Source: Halocaridina rubra | Taxonomy: Eukaryota > Arthropoda > Malacostraca > Decapoda > Atyidae | DNA length: 64,000 nucleotides | Direction of reading: 5' to 3' | Assembly (NCBI GenBank): GCA_037179515.1 | Contig: JAXCGZ010007590.1 | Coordinates: forward strand, 70,001 to 134,000 | In this document: positions 1-11,080 of the stretch, piece after piece | Layout of the letters: each line of letters begins with the position of its first letter | How positions within the stretch are numbered: the first letter of the stretch is position 1 | The notes under the pieces: model-generated | The model's database searches: none | Told to the model about the DNA's origin: nothing | What the model saw: the letters and a program-made list of their open reading frames with translations, nothing else | Position numbers and translations under genes: made by a program

Positions 1-1973
1 ACTATGGATTGAGATAGCATTAACTACCTCCTCGCTTAGCCAATTCCAATTATCAACTACTCTTACACTGAAAAAGTATTTCCTTACATCCTGCAAAGAA
101 GTTTTCTTACGAAGCTTCAAACTATGACCTCTAGTCCTAGAGCCAGCCATATCAAAATATCGATCCCTATCCACTCTATCATAACCATGAAGGAATTTAA
201 AGACTGTCACCATATCCCCCCTCACTCTTCTAGCTTCGAGTGATGGTAAGTCTAATTCCCTCAGCCTCTCTTCATAACTGAGATTGCGTATTTCTGGCAC
301 CAGCTTCGTGGCATGTCTTTGAACTTTTTCAAGCTTAGCTATGTGCTTTTTCAAGTGCGGATTCCAAAAGGGGGCTGCATATTCGAGTTTTGGCCTCACA
401 TAGGTTACATAAATATTTCTGAACATTTCCTTGTCCATGTGCCTGAAGGCTACCCTTACATTTGATAAGAATGCATATGCTGCCCTTACTATGCCATTTA
501 TATGTATTTCTGGAGACAAATCTGCCAGTATGTTTACTCCTAGATCTCTCTCATTTTCTGTCTCTTGAAGTTGTACTCCAGCCACCGAGTAGTCAAGCTT
601 GGGCCTTCTTGCACTTGTACCCATTCTCATTACCTTACATTTTGAAGTATTGAATTTCATTAGCCACTTTTCTGACCACTCATGCAGATTATTTAGATCC
701 TCCTGAAGTTCTCTACCATTGTTCTCGTTTTTTACTTTCTTCACAATCTTTGCATCATCTGCAAACATATTCATGAATGAATTTACAGACTCTGGTAGGT
801 CATTTACATATACAAGGAACAAAAGTGGCCCTAAAACTGAACCCTGTGGAACTCCACTACTAACTCTTCTCCATTCAGACACTGAGTGTCTTACTCTAAC
901 CCTCTGTTCCCTTCCTTCTAAGTAAGTTTTTATCCATTCCAAAACATTTCCACCTATTCTAGCCATTGACTGCAGCTTCCTAATAAGTCTCCCATGTGGA
1001 ACAGTGTCAAACGCTTTCTGGAAGTCTAGGAATATGCAATCTGCCCAGCCCTCTCTTTCCTGTAAGATTTGGCTTACCTCATCATAAAATTCTAATAAGT
1101 TTGTTACTGTTGATCTACCTTCTCTGAAGCCATGTTGCCTCACTGACAAAAAGTTGAAGGATTCCAAGTGAAGAGAGATATGTTTCCTTAGTAGTTTCTC
1201 CATAACTTTGCAAACTATGCTGGTCAAGGAAACTGGTCTATAGTTCAAAGCCATATCCCTCCTTCCCTTTTTGAAGATAGGTATCACATTTGCTTGTTTC
1301 CAGCATCTTGGAATCTCCCCCGACTCCAGTGACTCCTTAAATATGATACTTAGTGCCACTGATATTGTGTTTGCGCATTTTTTAAGCACATGAGGGGATA
1401 TGTCATCAGGACCTGTAGCTTTATGAACATCTAAATCCATCAGCGCTTTGCATACCTCTGTGGCTGTAAGGTTGATGTTCTCTAATACCGGCCCTTGAGC
1501 TTCTATCACTGCAATCTGAGGGGGTGGGGTATTTTCTACTGTAAATACTGACTGAAACTCCTTGTTCAATTCTTTGCAGATCTCTTCATCCGTCTCAGTG
1601 ATGCTTCCATCCGCCCTCTTAAGCCTTAAAACCTGTTCTTTTACCTTCAGTTTTCCTCTGATAAAGCTGTGGAAAAACTTGGGATTTTCTTTAGCCTTCC
1701 TGGTGATGTCCCTCTCATAGTCTCTCTCTGCATCTCTCCTTTTACTTAGGTAGTCATTTCTTGCTCTTTTGTAGGTTTGCCAGGCATTTATGTTTTTTCT
1801 CCTCCTATACCTTTTCCAGCATTTGTCTCTCCACTCCTTAGCTCTTTTACACCCATTATCGAACCATTTCTCTCTGGCATGAATTACACCTACTTTGGTG
1901 ACAGGTATGCAGCAATCTACTATCTTCCAATATTTCTCACAAAAGATGTCATACATTTCTTGGACAGATTTGT

Positions 1974-1976
<3 letters not shown>
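1..1976 (-). mobile_element. CR1-clade LINE copy A, 5'-truncated, cut by window edge
   Basis: Read on the minus strand, this is the C-terminal two thirds of a CR1 ORF2: the linker after the endonuclease, then reverse transcriptase with [24 protein letters not shown] and the catalytic FADDAKI, then the CR1-typical tail ([23 protein letters not shown]). By eye I see no frame break over about 650 codons; the frame has no stop because the element's 3' end lies beyond base 1. The 5' truncation point is at about 1976, directly against GT/TA repeats. The first 930 bases are a near-identical inverted copy of 2674-3603. A reverse transcriptase acts in target-primed reverse transcription; this copy lacks the endonuclease, so it cannot be autonomous. 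Confidence 0.9.
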
Positions 1977-2063
<87 letters not shown>

Positions 2064-2673
2064 CATACATACATACATACATACATACATACATACATAC
2101 ATACATACATACATACATACATACATACATACATACATACATACATACATACATACATACATACATACATACATACATACATACATACATACATACATAC
2201 ATACATACATACATACATACATACATACATACATACATACATACATACATACATACATACATACATACATACATACATACATACATACATACATACATAC
2301 ATACATACATACATACATACATACATACATACATACATACATACATACATACATACATACATACATACATACATACATACATACATACATACATACATAC
2401 ATACATACATACATACATACATACATACATACATACATACATACATACATACATACATACATACATACATACATACATACATACATACATACATACATAC
2501 ATACATACATACATACATACATACATACATACATACATACATACATACATACATACATACATACATACATACATACATACATACATACATACATACATAC
2601 ATACATACATACATACATACATACATACATACATACATACATACATACATGCATACATACATACACACACACG
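1977..2673. repeat. Compound microsatellite (TA)n-(TACA)n-(CA)n
   Basis: A short GT run, then about 80 bases of (TA)n to 2056, then about 600 bases (roughly 150 units) of a near-perfect TACA tetranucleotide broken by one CATGCAT at about 2648-2654, ending in CACACACACAC at 2663-2672. It separates two CR1 copies that face each other with their truncated 5' ends. Open frames through it (poly YIHT or MYVC) are repeat artefacts, including one that reads straight into the CR1 reverse transcriptase of the next copy. Confidence 0.97.
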
Positions 2674-3727
2674 AAACTTACTTAGAAGGAAGGGAACAGA
2701 GGGTTAGAGTAAGACACTCAGTGTCTGAATGGAGAAGAGTTAGTAGTCGAGTTCCACAGGGTTCAGTTTTAGGGCCACTTTTGTTCCTTGTATATGTAAA
2801 TGACCTACCAGAGTCTGTAAATTCATTCATGAATATGTTTGCAGATGATGCAAAGATTGTGAAGAAAGTAAAAAACGAGAACAATGGTAGAGAACTTCAG
2901 GAGGATCTAAATAATCTGCATGAGTGGTCAGAAAAGTGGCTAATGAAATTCAATACTTCAAAATGTAAGGTAATGAGAATGGGTACAAGTGCAAGAAGGC
3001 CCAAGCTTGACTACTCGGTGGCTGGAGTACAACTTCAAGAGACAGAAAATGAGAGAGATCTAGGAGTAAACATACTGGCAGATTTGTCTCCAGAAATACA
3101 TATAAATGGCATAGTAAGGGCAGCATATGCATTCTTATCAAATGTAAGGGTAGCCTTCAGGCACATGGACAAGGAAATGTTCAGAAATATTTATGTAACC
3201 TATGTGAGGCCAAAACTCGAATATGCAGCCCCCTTTTGGAATCCGCACTTGAAAAAGCACATAGCTAAACTAGAAAAAGTTCAAAGACATGCCACGAAAC
3301 TGGTGCCAGAAATACGCAATCTCAGTTATGATGAGAGGCTGAGGGAATTAGACTTACCATCACTCGAAGCTAGAAGAGTGAGGGGGGATATGGTGACAGT
3401 CTTTAAATTCCTTCATGGTTATGATAGAGTGGATAGGGATCGATATTTTGATATGGCTGGCTCTAGAACTAGAGGTCATAGTTTGAAGCTTCGTAAGAAA
3501 ACTTCTTCGCAGGATGTAAGGAAATACTTTTTCAGTGTAAGAGTAGTTGATAATTGGAATTGTCTAAGCGAGAAGGTAGTTAATGCTATCTCAATCCATA
3601 GTTTTAAGGACAGGTATGATAAGTATCACGAAGTATAAAATGGAACCGATCAGGAGACGGGAAGATACGAGCTTTGGGCTCTTTCCGGTAAACACAATTA
3701 GGTAATCACAATTAGGTAATCACACAC
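2674..3727 (+). mobile_element. CR1-clade LINE copy A', 5'-truncated
   Basis: This begins inside the reverse transcriptase ([15 protein letters not shown]) and runs through the ORF2 C terminus, 3' UTR and two AATTAGGTAATCAC tail repeats. The coding frame is open to 3638. Two changes from the family: the conserved SGVPQG motif reads SRVPQG, and the usual stop after KYH is mutated (TAA to GAA), adding two residues before the next TAA. The 3' UTR hairpin has one broken pair (TTCCGGT for TTCCCGT). Copy B starts immediately after the tail, in the same orientation. Confidence 0.9.
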
Positions 3728-3742
3728 GATAAAATTCGGAAT

Positions 3743-4692
3743 ATGGATGGAGAAATGAAAGAGAATGAAACACTCAGAGAACAAATAAGATCTTTGGAGG
3801 AAGCAAATAAAGCACAAGGGCAGGAGAGAAAGGAACTAGAAAAAAGAATAAAGAAGCTGGAAGGGGAAAAGAGTCAACTAGAATCTAGAATTTCTAAACA
3901 AGAAGATAAAAACAAACAGCTGAATGACAACCTAAAGGAATTAGATGTTAGTTCACTGCTCTCTTCTGAGAGAGACGAGATTGCTGCTTGGAATGTCCAG
4001 ATTAAGGAAAACATTGAACAGATCAGAAAAGAGTTCCAGGAGCTGAATATGGAAAATTATGCCATGAAAACTTCCTTTGCTGATGCACTAAAGGGGAATG
4101 TGGCAGTAAAAGAGGCTGTAAAGGTGGTGGCACTGGAAAACATACAAACAGTTGACTATAAAGAGACAGTAATCGAAAAAATGAAAGACGTTGTGATGGA
4201 AAGGGCAAACCCACTCATCAGACAGGCACTTGATAAGGAGAAGACAGTGGTAATCTCAGGCATAAGTGAATCCCAGGAGCCAACATGGCAGGGGAGACTT
4301 CAAGAAAATAAAGCTAGGGTTGTAGACCTGATAAGAAAGCTTGGAGTAGTTTGTGGTCCTGAGGATATTGTAAACATACACCAACTAGGTAAATATTCGA
4401 GGGAAGGAAAGCCGAGACCAACAAAAGTAACCTTTGAGAGAGGGGAAACATGTAGGGAAATATTGTTGAGAAAAAAAGTCTAAAAGACCTTCAAGAATTC
4501 AAAGAAGTGTTCATTAGACGATACAGAACACAGGAAGAGATGGGAAAGATCAAAAACTTGTTGCAAGAGGCAAGAAGGTTAAATGAGGAAAGAAATGAAG
4601 AACAGAAGAAAAATTTTTGTTACATAGTTCTTCCAGACAAAGGGGAGATAAAGAAGATAATGACAGAAGATCAGGGGATGGGGCCTCATTAA
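3743..4692 (+). pseudogene. CR1-B ORF1, coiled-coil/RRM nucleic-acid-binding protein, frameshifted
   Basis: A charged coiled coil (heptad-rich, roughly the first 100 codons, repeated LEEANKAQ/LEKRIKKLEGEK pattern) is followed by an RRM-like L1-ORF1-type domain (VVISGISES, LIRKLGV, INIHQLGK-like VNIHQLGK, RPTKVTFE) and a C-terminal basic segment (RYRTQEEMGKI, LLQEARRLNEERNEE). The frame breaks at an A-run near 4470-4477, which has one A fewer than copy E; it reopens at 4507 and ends in the family stop MGPH-TAA at 4692. ORF1 proteins of this kind coat LINE RNA in trimers; that role is inferred from the family. Confidence 0.82.
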
Positions 4693-7519
4693 GATTGTTA
4701 TACACAAATGCTGATGGATTAGCTGGTAAGGCAGTAGAATTAAAAGATAGGATTCACAACCGTAAGGCAGATATAGTAGCAATTACAGAGACTAAGTTGA
4801 GTGAGGACATAAACAGTGTCACAGTTTTTCCTAAGGGCATCAGAATACTAAGGGTTGAAAGATCTGAGAGGACTGGTGGAGGGATAGCACTGCTCATAAG
4901 TGAAAGGATTCAAGTCGAAGAAATAAACTTGGCTATAGAAAGTGAGTTCAAGGAATTTTTTGTTGCTCGCATAAATACTGGGTCAGAGAGCATTATAATA
5001 ACTGTTGTATGCAACCCACCAAGGAACCAAAATAGGCTTGAAGTTTATGAGGAAAGTCATATAGGTACTATTGAAGTCATAAACTCAGTTGTTAACATGG
5101 CACGGGAAAAAAAATGTAGGATTTTGATTATGGGAGACTTTAATCATAAAGAGATAGATTGGATAAATCTTGACCCACACAGTGGTGAGGACTCATTCGG
5201 GGCAAGATTCCTAGATTGCGTACAAGGGAATTTCCTACACCAACATGTAATGGAACCAACAAGGGCCAGGGATGGGGATGAGCCATCACTACTTGATCTA
5301 GTGTTCACAGATAATGTGTTGGATATTGAAAATATTGAGTATGAACCACCAATTGGAAAGAGTGACCACAGTGTGTTGTTGATGGAGTATATCATTGAAG
5401 ATATTCTTCCTGAGAGTAGAGGCACTGAGGATATGAGGAGGAACTATCGGAAAGGAGATTACATCAAAATGAATGAGCTTTTTGCAGTTATTGACTGGAG
5501 AACCTTATTTTACAACAAATCTGTACAAGAAATGTATGACATCTTTTGTGAGAAATATGGGAAGATAGTAGATTGCTGCATACCTGTCACCATAGTAGGT
5601 GTAATTCGTGCCAGAGAGAAATGGTTCGATAATGGGTGTAAAAGAGCTAAGGAGTGGAGAGACAAATGCTGGAAAAGGTATAGGAGGAGAAAAAACATAA
5701 ATGCCAGGCAAACCTACAAAAGAGCAAGAAATGACTACCTAAGTAAAAGAAGAGAGGCAGAGAGAGACTATGAGAGGGACATCACCAGGAAGGCTAAAGA
5801 AAATCCCAAGCTTTTCCACAGCTTTATCAGAGGAAAACTGAAGGTAAAAGAACAGGTTTTAAGGCTAAAGAGAGCGGATGGAAGCATCACTGAGACGGAT
5901 GAAGAGATCTGCAAAGAATTGAACAAGGAGTTTCAGTCAGTATTTACAGTAGAAAATACCCCACCCCCTCAGATTGCAGTGATAGAAGCTCAAGGGCCGG
6001 TATTAGAGAACATCAACCTTACAGCCACAGAGGTATGCAAAGCGCTGATGGATTTAGATGTTCATAAAGCTACAGGTCCTGACGACATATCCCCTCATGT
6101 GCTTGAAAAATGCGCAAACACAATATCAGTGGCACTAAATATCATATTTAAGGAGTCACTGGAGTCAGGGGAGATTCCAAGATGCTGGAAACAAGCAAAT
6201 GTGATACCTATCTTCAAAAAGGGAAGGAGGGATATGGCTCTGAACTATAGACCAGTTTCCTTGACCAGCATAGTTTGCAAAGTTATGGAGAAACTACTAA
6301 GGAAACATATCTCTCTTCACTTGCAATCCTTCAACTTTTTGTCAGTGAGGCAACATGGCTTCAGAGAAGGTAGATCAACAGTAACAAACTTATTAGAATT
6401 TTATCATGAGGTAAGCCAAATCTTACAGGAAAGAGAGGGCTGGGCAGATTGCATATTCCTAGACTTCCAGAAAGCGTTTGACACTGTTCCACTATGGGGA
6501 GACTTATTAGGAAGCTGCAATCAATGGCTAGAATAGGTGGAAATGTTTTGGAATGGATAAACACTTACTTAGAAGGAAGGGAACAGAGGGTTAGAGTAAG
6601 ACACTCAGTGTCTGAATGGAGAAGAGTTAGTAGTGGAGTTCCACAGGGTTCAGTTTTAGGGCCACTTTTGTTCCTTGTATATGTAAATGACCTACCAGAG
6701 TCTGTAAATTCATTCATGAATATGTTTGCAGATGATGCAAAGATTGTGAAGAAAGTAAAAAACGAGAACAATGGTAGAGAACTTCAGGAGGATCTAAATA
6801 ATCTGCATGAGTGGTCAGAAAAGTGGCTAATGAAATTCAATACTTCAAAATGTAAGGTAATGAGAATGGGTACAAGTGCAAGAAGGCCCAAGCTTGACTA
6901 CTCGGTAGCTGGAGTACAACTTCAAGAGACAGAAAATGAGAGAGATCTAGGAGTAAACATACTGGCAGATTTGTCTCCAGAAATACATATAAATGGCATA
7001 GTAAGGGCAGCATATGCATTCTTATCAAATGTAAGGGTAGCCTTCAGGCACATGGACAAGGAAATGTTCAGAAATATTTATGTAACCTATGTGAGGCCAA
7101 AACTCGAATATGCAGCCCCCTTTTGGAATCCGCACTTGAAAAAGCACATAGCTAAGCTTGAAAAAGTTCAAAGACATGCCACGAAACTGGTGCCAGAAAT
7201 ACCCAATCTCAGTTATGATGAGAGGCTGAGGGAATTATACTTACCATCACTCGAAGCTAGAAGAGTGAGGGGGGATATGGTGACAGTCTTTAAATTCCTT
7301 CATGGTTATGATAGAGTGGATAGGGATCGATATTTTGATATGGCTGGCTCTAGGACTAGAGGTCATAGTTTGAAGCTTCGTAAGAAAACTTCTTTGCAGG
7401 ATGTAAGGAAATACTTTTTCAGTGTAAGAGTAGTTGATAATTGGAATTGGCTAAGCGAGGAGGTAGTTAATGCTATCTCAATCCATAGTTTTAAGGACAG
7501 GTATGATAAGTATCACTAA
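4599..7519 (+). pseudogene. CR1-B ORF2, endonuclease-reverse transcriptase, one frameshift
   Basis: Order of domains: APE-type endonuclease (LLYTNADGL, ADIVAITETKL, GGGIALL, LIMGDFNHKEIDW, IGKSDHSVLL), linker, reverse transcriptase ([62 protein letters not shown]), and CR1 C-terminal domain ([34 protein letters not shown]). The family length is about 940 codons. A small insertion at about 6492 (PLWGDLL instead of PHGRLI) shifts the frame, which resumes at 6494 and ends at 7519. The frame opens just after a TGA at 4596-4598 and has no ATG before the middle of the endonuclease, so its start is unclear (see the -1 frameshift finding). Confidence 0.9.
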
Positions 7520-7543
7520 GTCTAAAATGGAACCGATCAGGAG

Positions 7544-7576
7544 ACGGGAAGATACGAGCATTGGGCTCTTTCCCGT
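7544..7576 (+). other. Conserved CR1 3'-UTR RNA hairpin
   Basis: In copy B, ACGGGAA (7544-7550) pairs with TTCCCGT (7570-7576), and the inner GAGC pairs with GCTC around a short loop. The same structure lies in the 3' UTRs of A', C, D, E, G, H, I, K and L. Copy C has CAGGAA with TTCCTG (9175-9180 with 9200-9205) and copy L has ATGGG with CCCAT (57155-57159 with 57183-57187), both preserving pairing through paired changes. 3' hairpins are known to recruit reverse transcriptase in the related L2/CR1 group (UnaL2), so a role in template recognition is likely. Confidence 0.75.
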
Positions 7577-7628
7577 AAACACAATTAGGTAATCACAATT
7601 AGGTAATCACACACACACACACACACAC

Positions 7629-9249
7629 AGTGATAGAAGCTCAAGGGCCGGTATTAGAGAACATCAACCTTACAGCCACTGATGGATTTAGATGTTCATA
7701 AAGCTACAGGTCCTGATGACATATCCCCTCATGTGCTTAAAAAATGCGCAAACACAATATCAGTGGCACTAAGTATCATATTTAAGGAGTCACTGGAGTC
7801 AGGGGAGATTCCAAGATGCTGGAAACAAGCAAATGTGATACCTATCTTCAAAAAGGGAAAGAGGGATACGGCTCTGAACTATAGACCAGTTTCCTTGACC
7901 AGCATATTTTGCAAAGTTATGGAGAGACTACTAAGGAAACATATCTCTCTTCACTTGGAATCCTTCAACTTTTTGTCAGTGAGGCAACATGGCTTCAGAG
8001 AAGGTAGATCAACAGTAACAAACTTATTAGAATTTTATGATGAGGTAAGCCAAATCTTACAGGAAAGAGAGGGCTGGGCAGATTGCATATTCCTAGACTT
8101 CCAGAAAGCATTTGACACTGTTCCACATGGGAGACTTATTAGGAAGCTGCAATCAATGGCTAGAATAGGTGGAAATGTTTTGGAATGGATAAAAACTTAC
8201 TTAGAAGGAAGGGAACAGAGGGTTAGAGTAAGACACTCAGTGTCTGAATGGAGAAGAGTTAGTAGTGGAGTTCCACAGGGTTCAGTTTTAGGGCCACTTT
8301 TGTTCCTTGTATATGTAAATGCCTACCAGAGTCTGCAAATTCATTCATGAATATGTTTGCAGATGATGCAAAGATTGTGAAGAAAGTAAAAAACGAGAAC
8401 AATGGTAGAGAACTTCAGGAGGATCTAAATAATCTGCATGAGTGGTCAGAAAAGTGGCTAATGAAATTCAATACTTCAAAATGTAAGGTAATGAGAATGG
8501 GTACAAGTGCAAGAAGGCCCAAGCTTGACTACTCGGTGGCTGGAGTACAACTTCAAGAGACAGAAAATGAGAGAGATCTAGGAGTAAACATACTGGCAGA
8601 TTTGTCTCCAGAAATACATATAAATGGCATAGTAAGGGCAGCATATGCATTCTTATCAAATGTAAGGGTAGCCTTCAGGCACATGGACAAAGAAATGTTC
8701 AGAAATATTTATGTAACCTATGTGAGGCCAAAACTCGAATATGCAGCCCCCTTTTGGAATCTGCACTTGAAAAAGCACATATCTAAGCTTGAAAAAGTTC
8801 AAAGACATGCCACGAAACTGGTGCCAGAAATACCCAATCTCAGTTATGATGAGAGGCTGAGGGAATTAGACTTACCATCACTCGAAGCTAGAAGATTGAG
8901 GGGGGATATGGTGACAGTCTTTACATTTATTCATGGTTATGATAGAGTGGATAGGGATCGATATTTTGATATGGCTGGCTCTAGAACTAGAGGTCATAGT
9001 TTGAAGCTTCGTAAGAAAACATCTTTGCAGGATGTAAGGAAATACTTTTTCAGTGTAAGAGTAGTTGATAATTGGAATTCGCTAAGCGAGGAGGCACTTA
9101 ATGTTATCTCAGTCCATAGTTTTAAGGACAGGTATGATAAGTATCACTAATAGAAAATGGAACCGATCAGGAGACAGGAAGATACGAGCTTTGGGCTCTT
9201 TCCTGCGAACACAATTAGGTAATCACAATTAGGTAATCACACACACACA
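7629..9249 (+). mobile_element. CR1-clade LINE copy C, 5'-truncated
   Basis: Starts in the linker before the reverse transcriptase, directly after the (CA)n tail of copy B. A deletion of about 17 bp at 7680 removes part of the LTATEVCKAL segment. The reverse-transcriptase frame is open from 7682 to 8350, then a 1-bp deletion at about 8322 (NDLPES becomes NAYQS) shifts it; the remainder, including FADDAKI, is open from 8347 to 9150. The 3' UTR carries the compensatory hairpin variant CAGGAA/TTCCTG. The tail has two 14-bp repeats, then (CA)n to about 9249, where copy D's 5' UTR begins. Confidence 0.9.
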
Positions 9250-9952
9250 TACAAAGAGTAAAGAAGCTGTCCTGCTCTTCCTTGAATGAAGTTTAGAAGA
9301 GTTGCCAGAGTTGAAGCCATCACATCACATTACCTAATTCTTTGTGTAAATTGGCGAGAGCTCTTAGAGCCGTTTACCTGATCCTGTGGTTCCATATATT
9401 GTCAAAATCAGTATCCTTCCCATTTATATTAATTTGATAGCTAGCTTGATACACGAAAAAATTTAATAACTAAATAAATACCCAAAATACACCTGTCAAC
9501 AGTACTGAGTTAAGTTATCAAGTAGCACAGCTGTCTTATTTTCTTCAAATTCTTTTCTTTTCTTTTAGCTTTCTCTTTTATTGTTTTTTACTTTGTATAT
9601 ATACTGAGCTAAATGTAAAGTCTGATCCTGTGATAACATAACTTGGTTGGCAAGTAAGTTTATCAGTTAAGAAGAATGTATAGCAGAAACAGGTGGGTGT
9701 CTCCTCAGATACAAATTCGAAGTTTCCTTCAAGTACACTTTTGTTCTTGTTTGCATTTTTTTTTCTCTTTTTTCCCTCAATTTACCAAAGTCAAATTTTG
9801 AAGTTTGGATGTGTGTTACCAGAAAAGAGATAATTTGAGTAACTAAATAGCACTTATATGAAGATATAAAAATTCTGTGTGAAGCTTAAATAAAAGTTTT
9901 CTCTCTTTTTTCTCTTTCTCTCCTTCTTTCTACATTCTGTGAAAGGGAAAAC

Positions 9953-11078
9953 ATGAAAATGAATACATCTCTGTCCCAAACCTCCCCCACCCATGGGTCG
10001 GGGAGGGATGATGGAGGATCTCCATGGGATGTAGCAGCAGGAGGAGGGGTAGCTATTGGGATATTAAAACAGAAAAACAAGGATTTAGAGGCAATGGTTA
10101 TAAGCCTTGATGACAAAATTCGGAATATGGATAGAGAAATGAAAGAGAATGAAACACTCAGAGAGGAAATAAAATCTTTGGAGGAAGCAAATAAAGCACA
10201 AGGGCAGTAGAAAAAAGAACTAGAAAAACGAATAAAGAAGCTGGAAGAGGAAAAGAGTGAACTAGAAACCAGAATTTCTAATCAAGAAGATAACAAAAAA
10301 CAGCTGAATGACAACCTAAATAAATTAGATATTAGTTCACTGCTCTCTTCTGAGAGAGACGAGATTGCTGCTTGGAATGTCCAGATTAAGGAAAGCATTG
10401 AACAGTTTACAAAAGAGTTTCAGGAGCTGAATATGGAACATGATGCCATGAAAACTTCCTTTGCTGATGCACTAAAGGGAAATGTGGCAGTAAAAGGGGC
10501 TGTAAAGGTGGTGGCACAAGAAAACATACAAACAGTTGACTATAAAAAGACAGTAATCGAAAAAATGAAAGACGTTGTGATGGAAAGGGCAAATCCACTG
10601 ATTAAACAGGCACTTGATAAAGAGAAAACAGTGGTAATCTCAGGCATAAGCGAATCCCAGGAGCCAACATGGCAGGGGAGACTTCAAGAAAATAAAGCTT
10701 GGGTTGTAGACCTGATAAGAAAGCTTGGAGTACTTTGTGGTCCTGAGGATATTGTAAACATTCACCAACTAGGCAAATATTCGAGGGAAGGAAAGCAGAG
10801 ACCAAAAAAAATAACCTTTGAGAGAGGGGGAACATGTAGAAAAATATTGATGAGAAAAAAAAAGTCTAAAAGACCTTCAAGAATTTAAGGAAGTGTTCAT
10901 TAGACGATACAGAATACAGGAAGAGATGGGAAAGTTCAAAACCATGTTACAAGAGGTAAGAAGGTTAAATGAGGAAAGAAATGAAGAAGAGAAGAAAAAT
11001 TTTCATTTCACAGTTCTTCCAGACAAAGGGGAGATAAAGTAGATAATGACAGGAGATCAGGGGATGTTGCCTCATTAA
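9953..11078 (+). pseudogene. CR1-D ORF1, broken
   Basis: Starts at ATG 9953 (MKMNTSLSQTSPTHG), the same start context as copies E and F, and continues with a Gly-rich stretch, coiled coil, RRM-like domain (VVISGISES, LIRKLGVL) and C-terminal helices. It is broken by TAG at 10208-10210 (GAG in other copies), an expanded A-run at about 10855 that shifts the frame, and TAG at 11039-11041. It ends at the family TAA (11076-11078), overlapping the start of ORF2. Not expected to make full-length protein. Confidence 0.82.
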
Positions 11079-11080
11079 GA

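Larger units (their letters stand above)
3728..7628 (+). mobile_element. CR1-clade LINE copy B, nearly complete coding region
   Basis: 5'-truncated within ORF1 (it lacks the 5' UTR and the first about 40 ORF1 residues) but otherwise contiguous: ORF1, ORF1/ORF2 overlap, complete endonuclease and reverse transcriptase, 3' UTR, two tail repeats and a (CA)n run at 7609-7628. Only two small indels break it. It is close in sequence to copies A, A', G, H and K, so it probably belongs to the youngest subset. It abuts copy A' upstream and copy C downstream, all head to tail. Confidence 0.92.

Noticed and set aside
719..925. A 68-codon frame repeated opposite every CR1 copy (also a 63-codon one at 462-653)
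   Set aside because: Antisense shadow of the reverse-transcriptase region; conserved only because the sense frame is.
2057..2664. CRISPR-like array
   Set aside because: Uniform tetranucleotide with no unique spacers; nothing else in the window has repeat-spacer structure.
1977..2707. Long frames of YIHT, MYVC or YI repeats
   Set aside because: Pure translation of the (TACA)n and (TA)n microsatellites; open in several frames on both strands because the repeats contain no stop in those phases.
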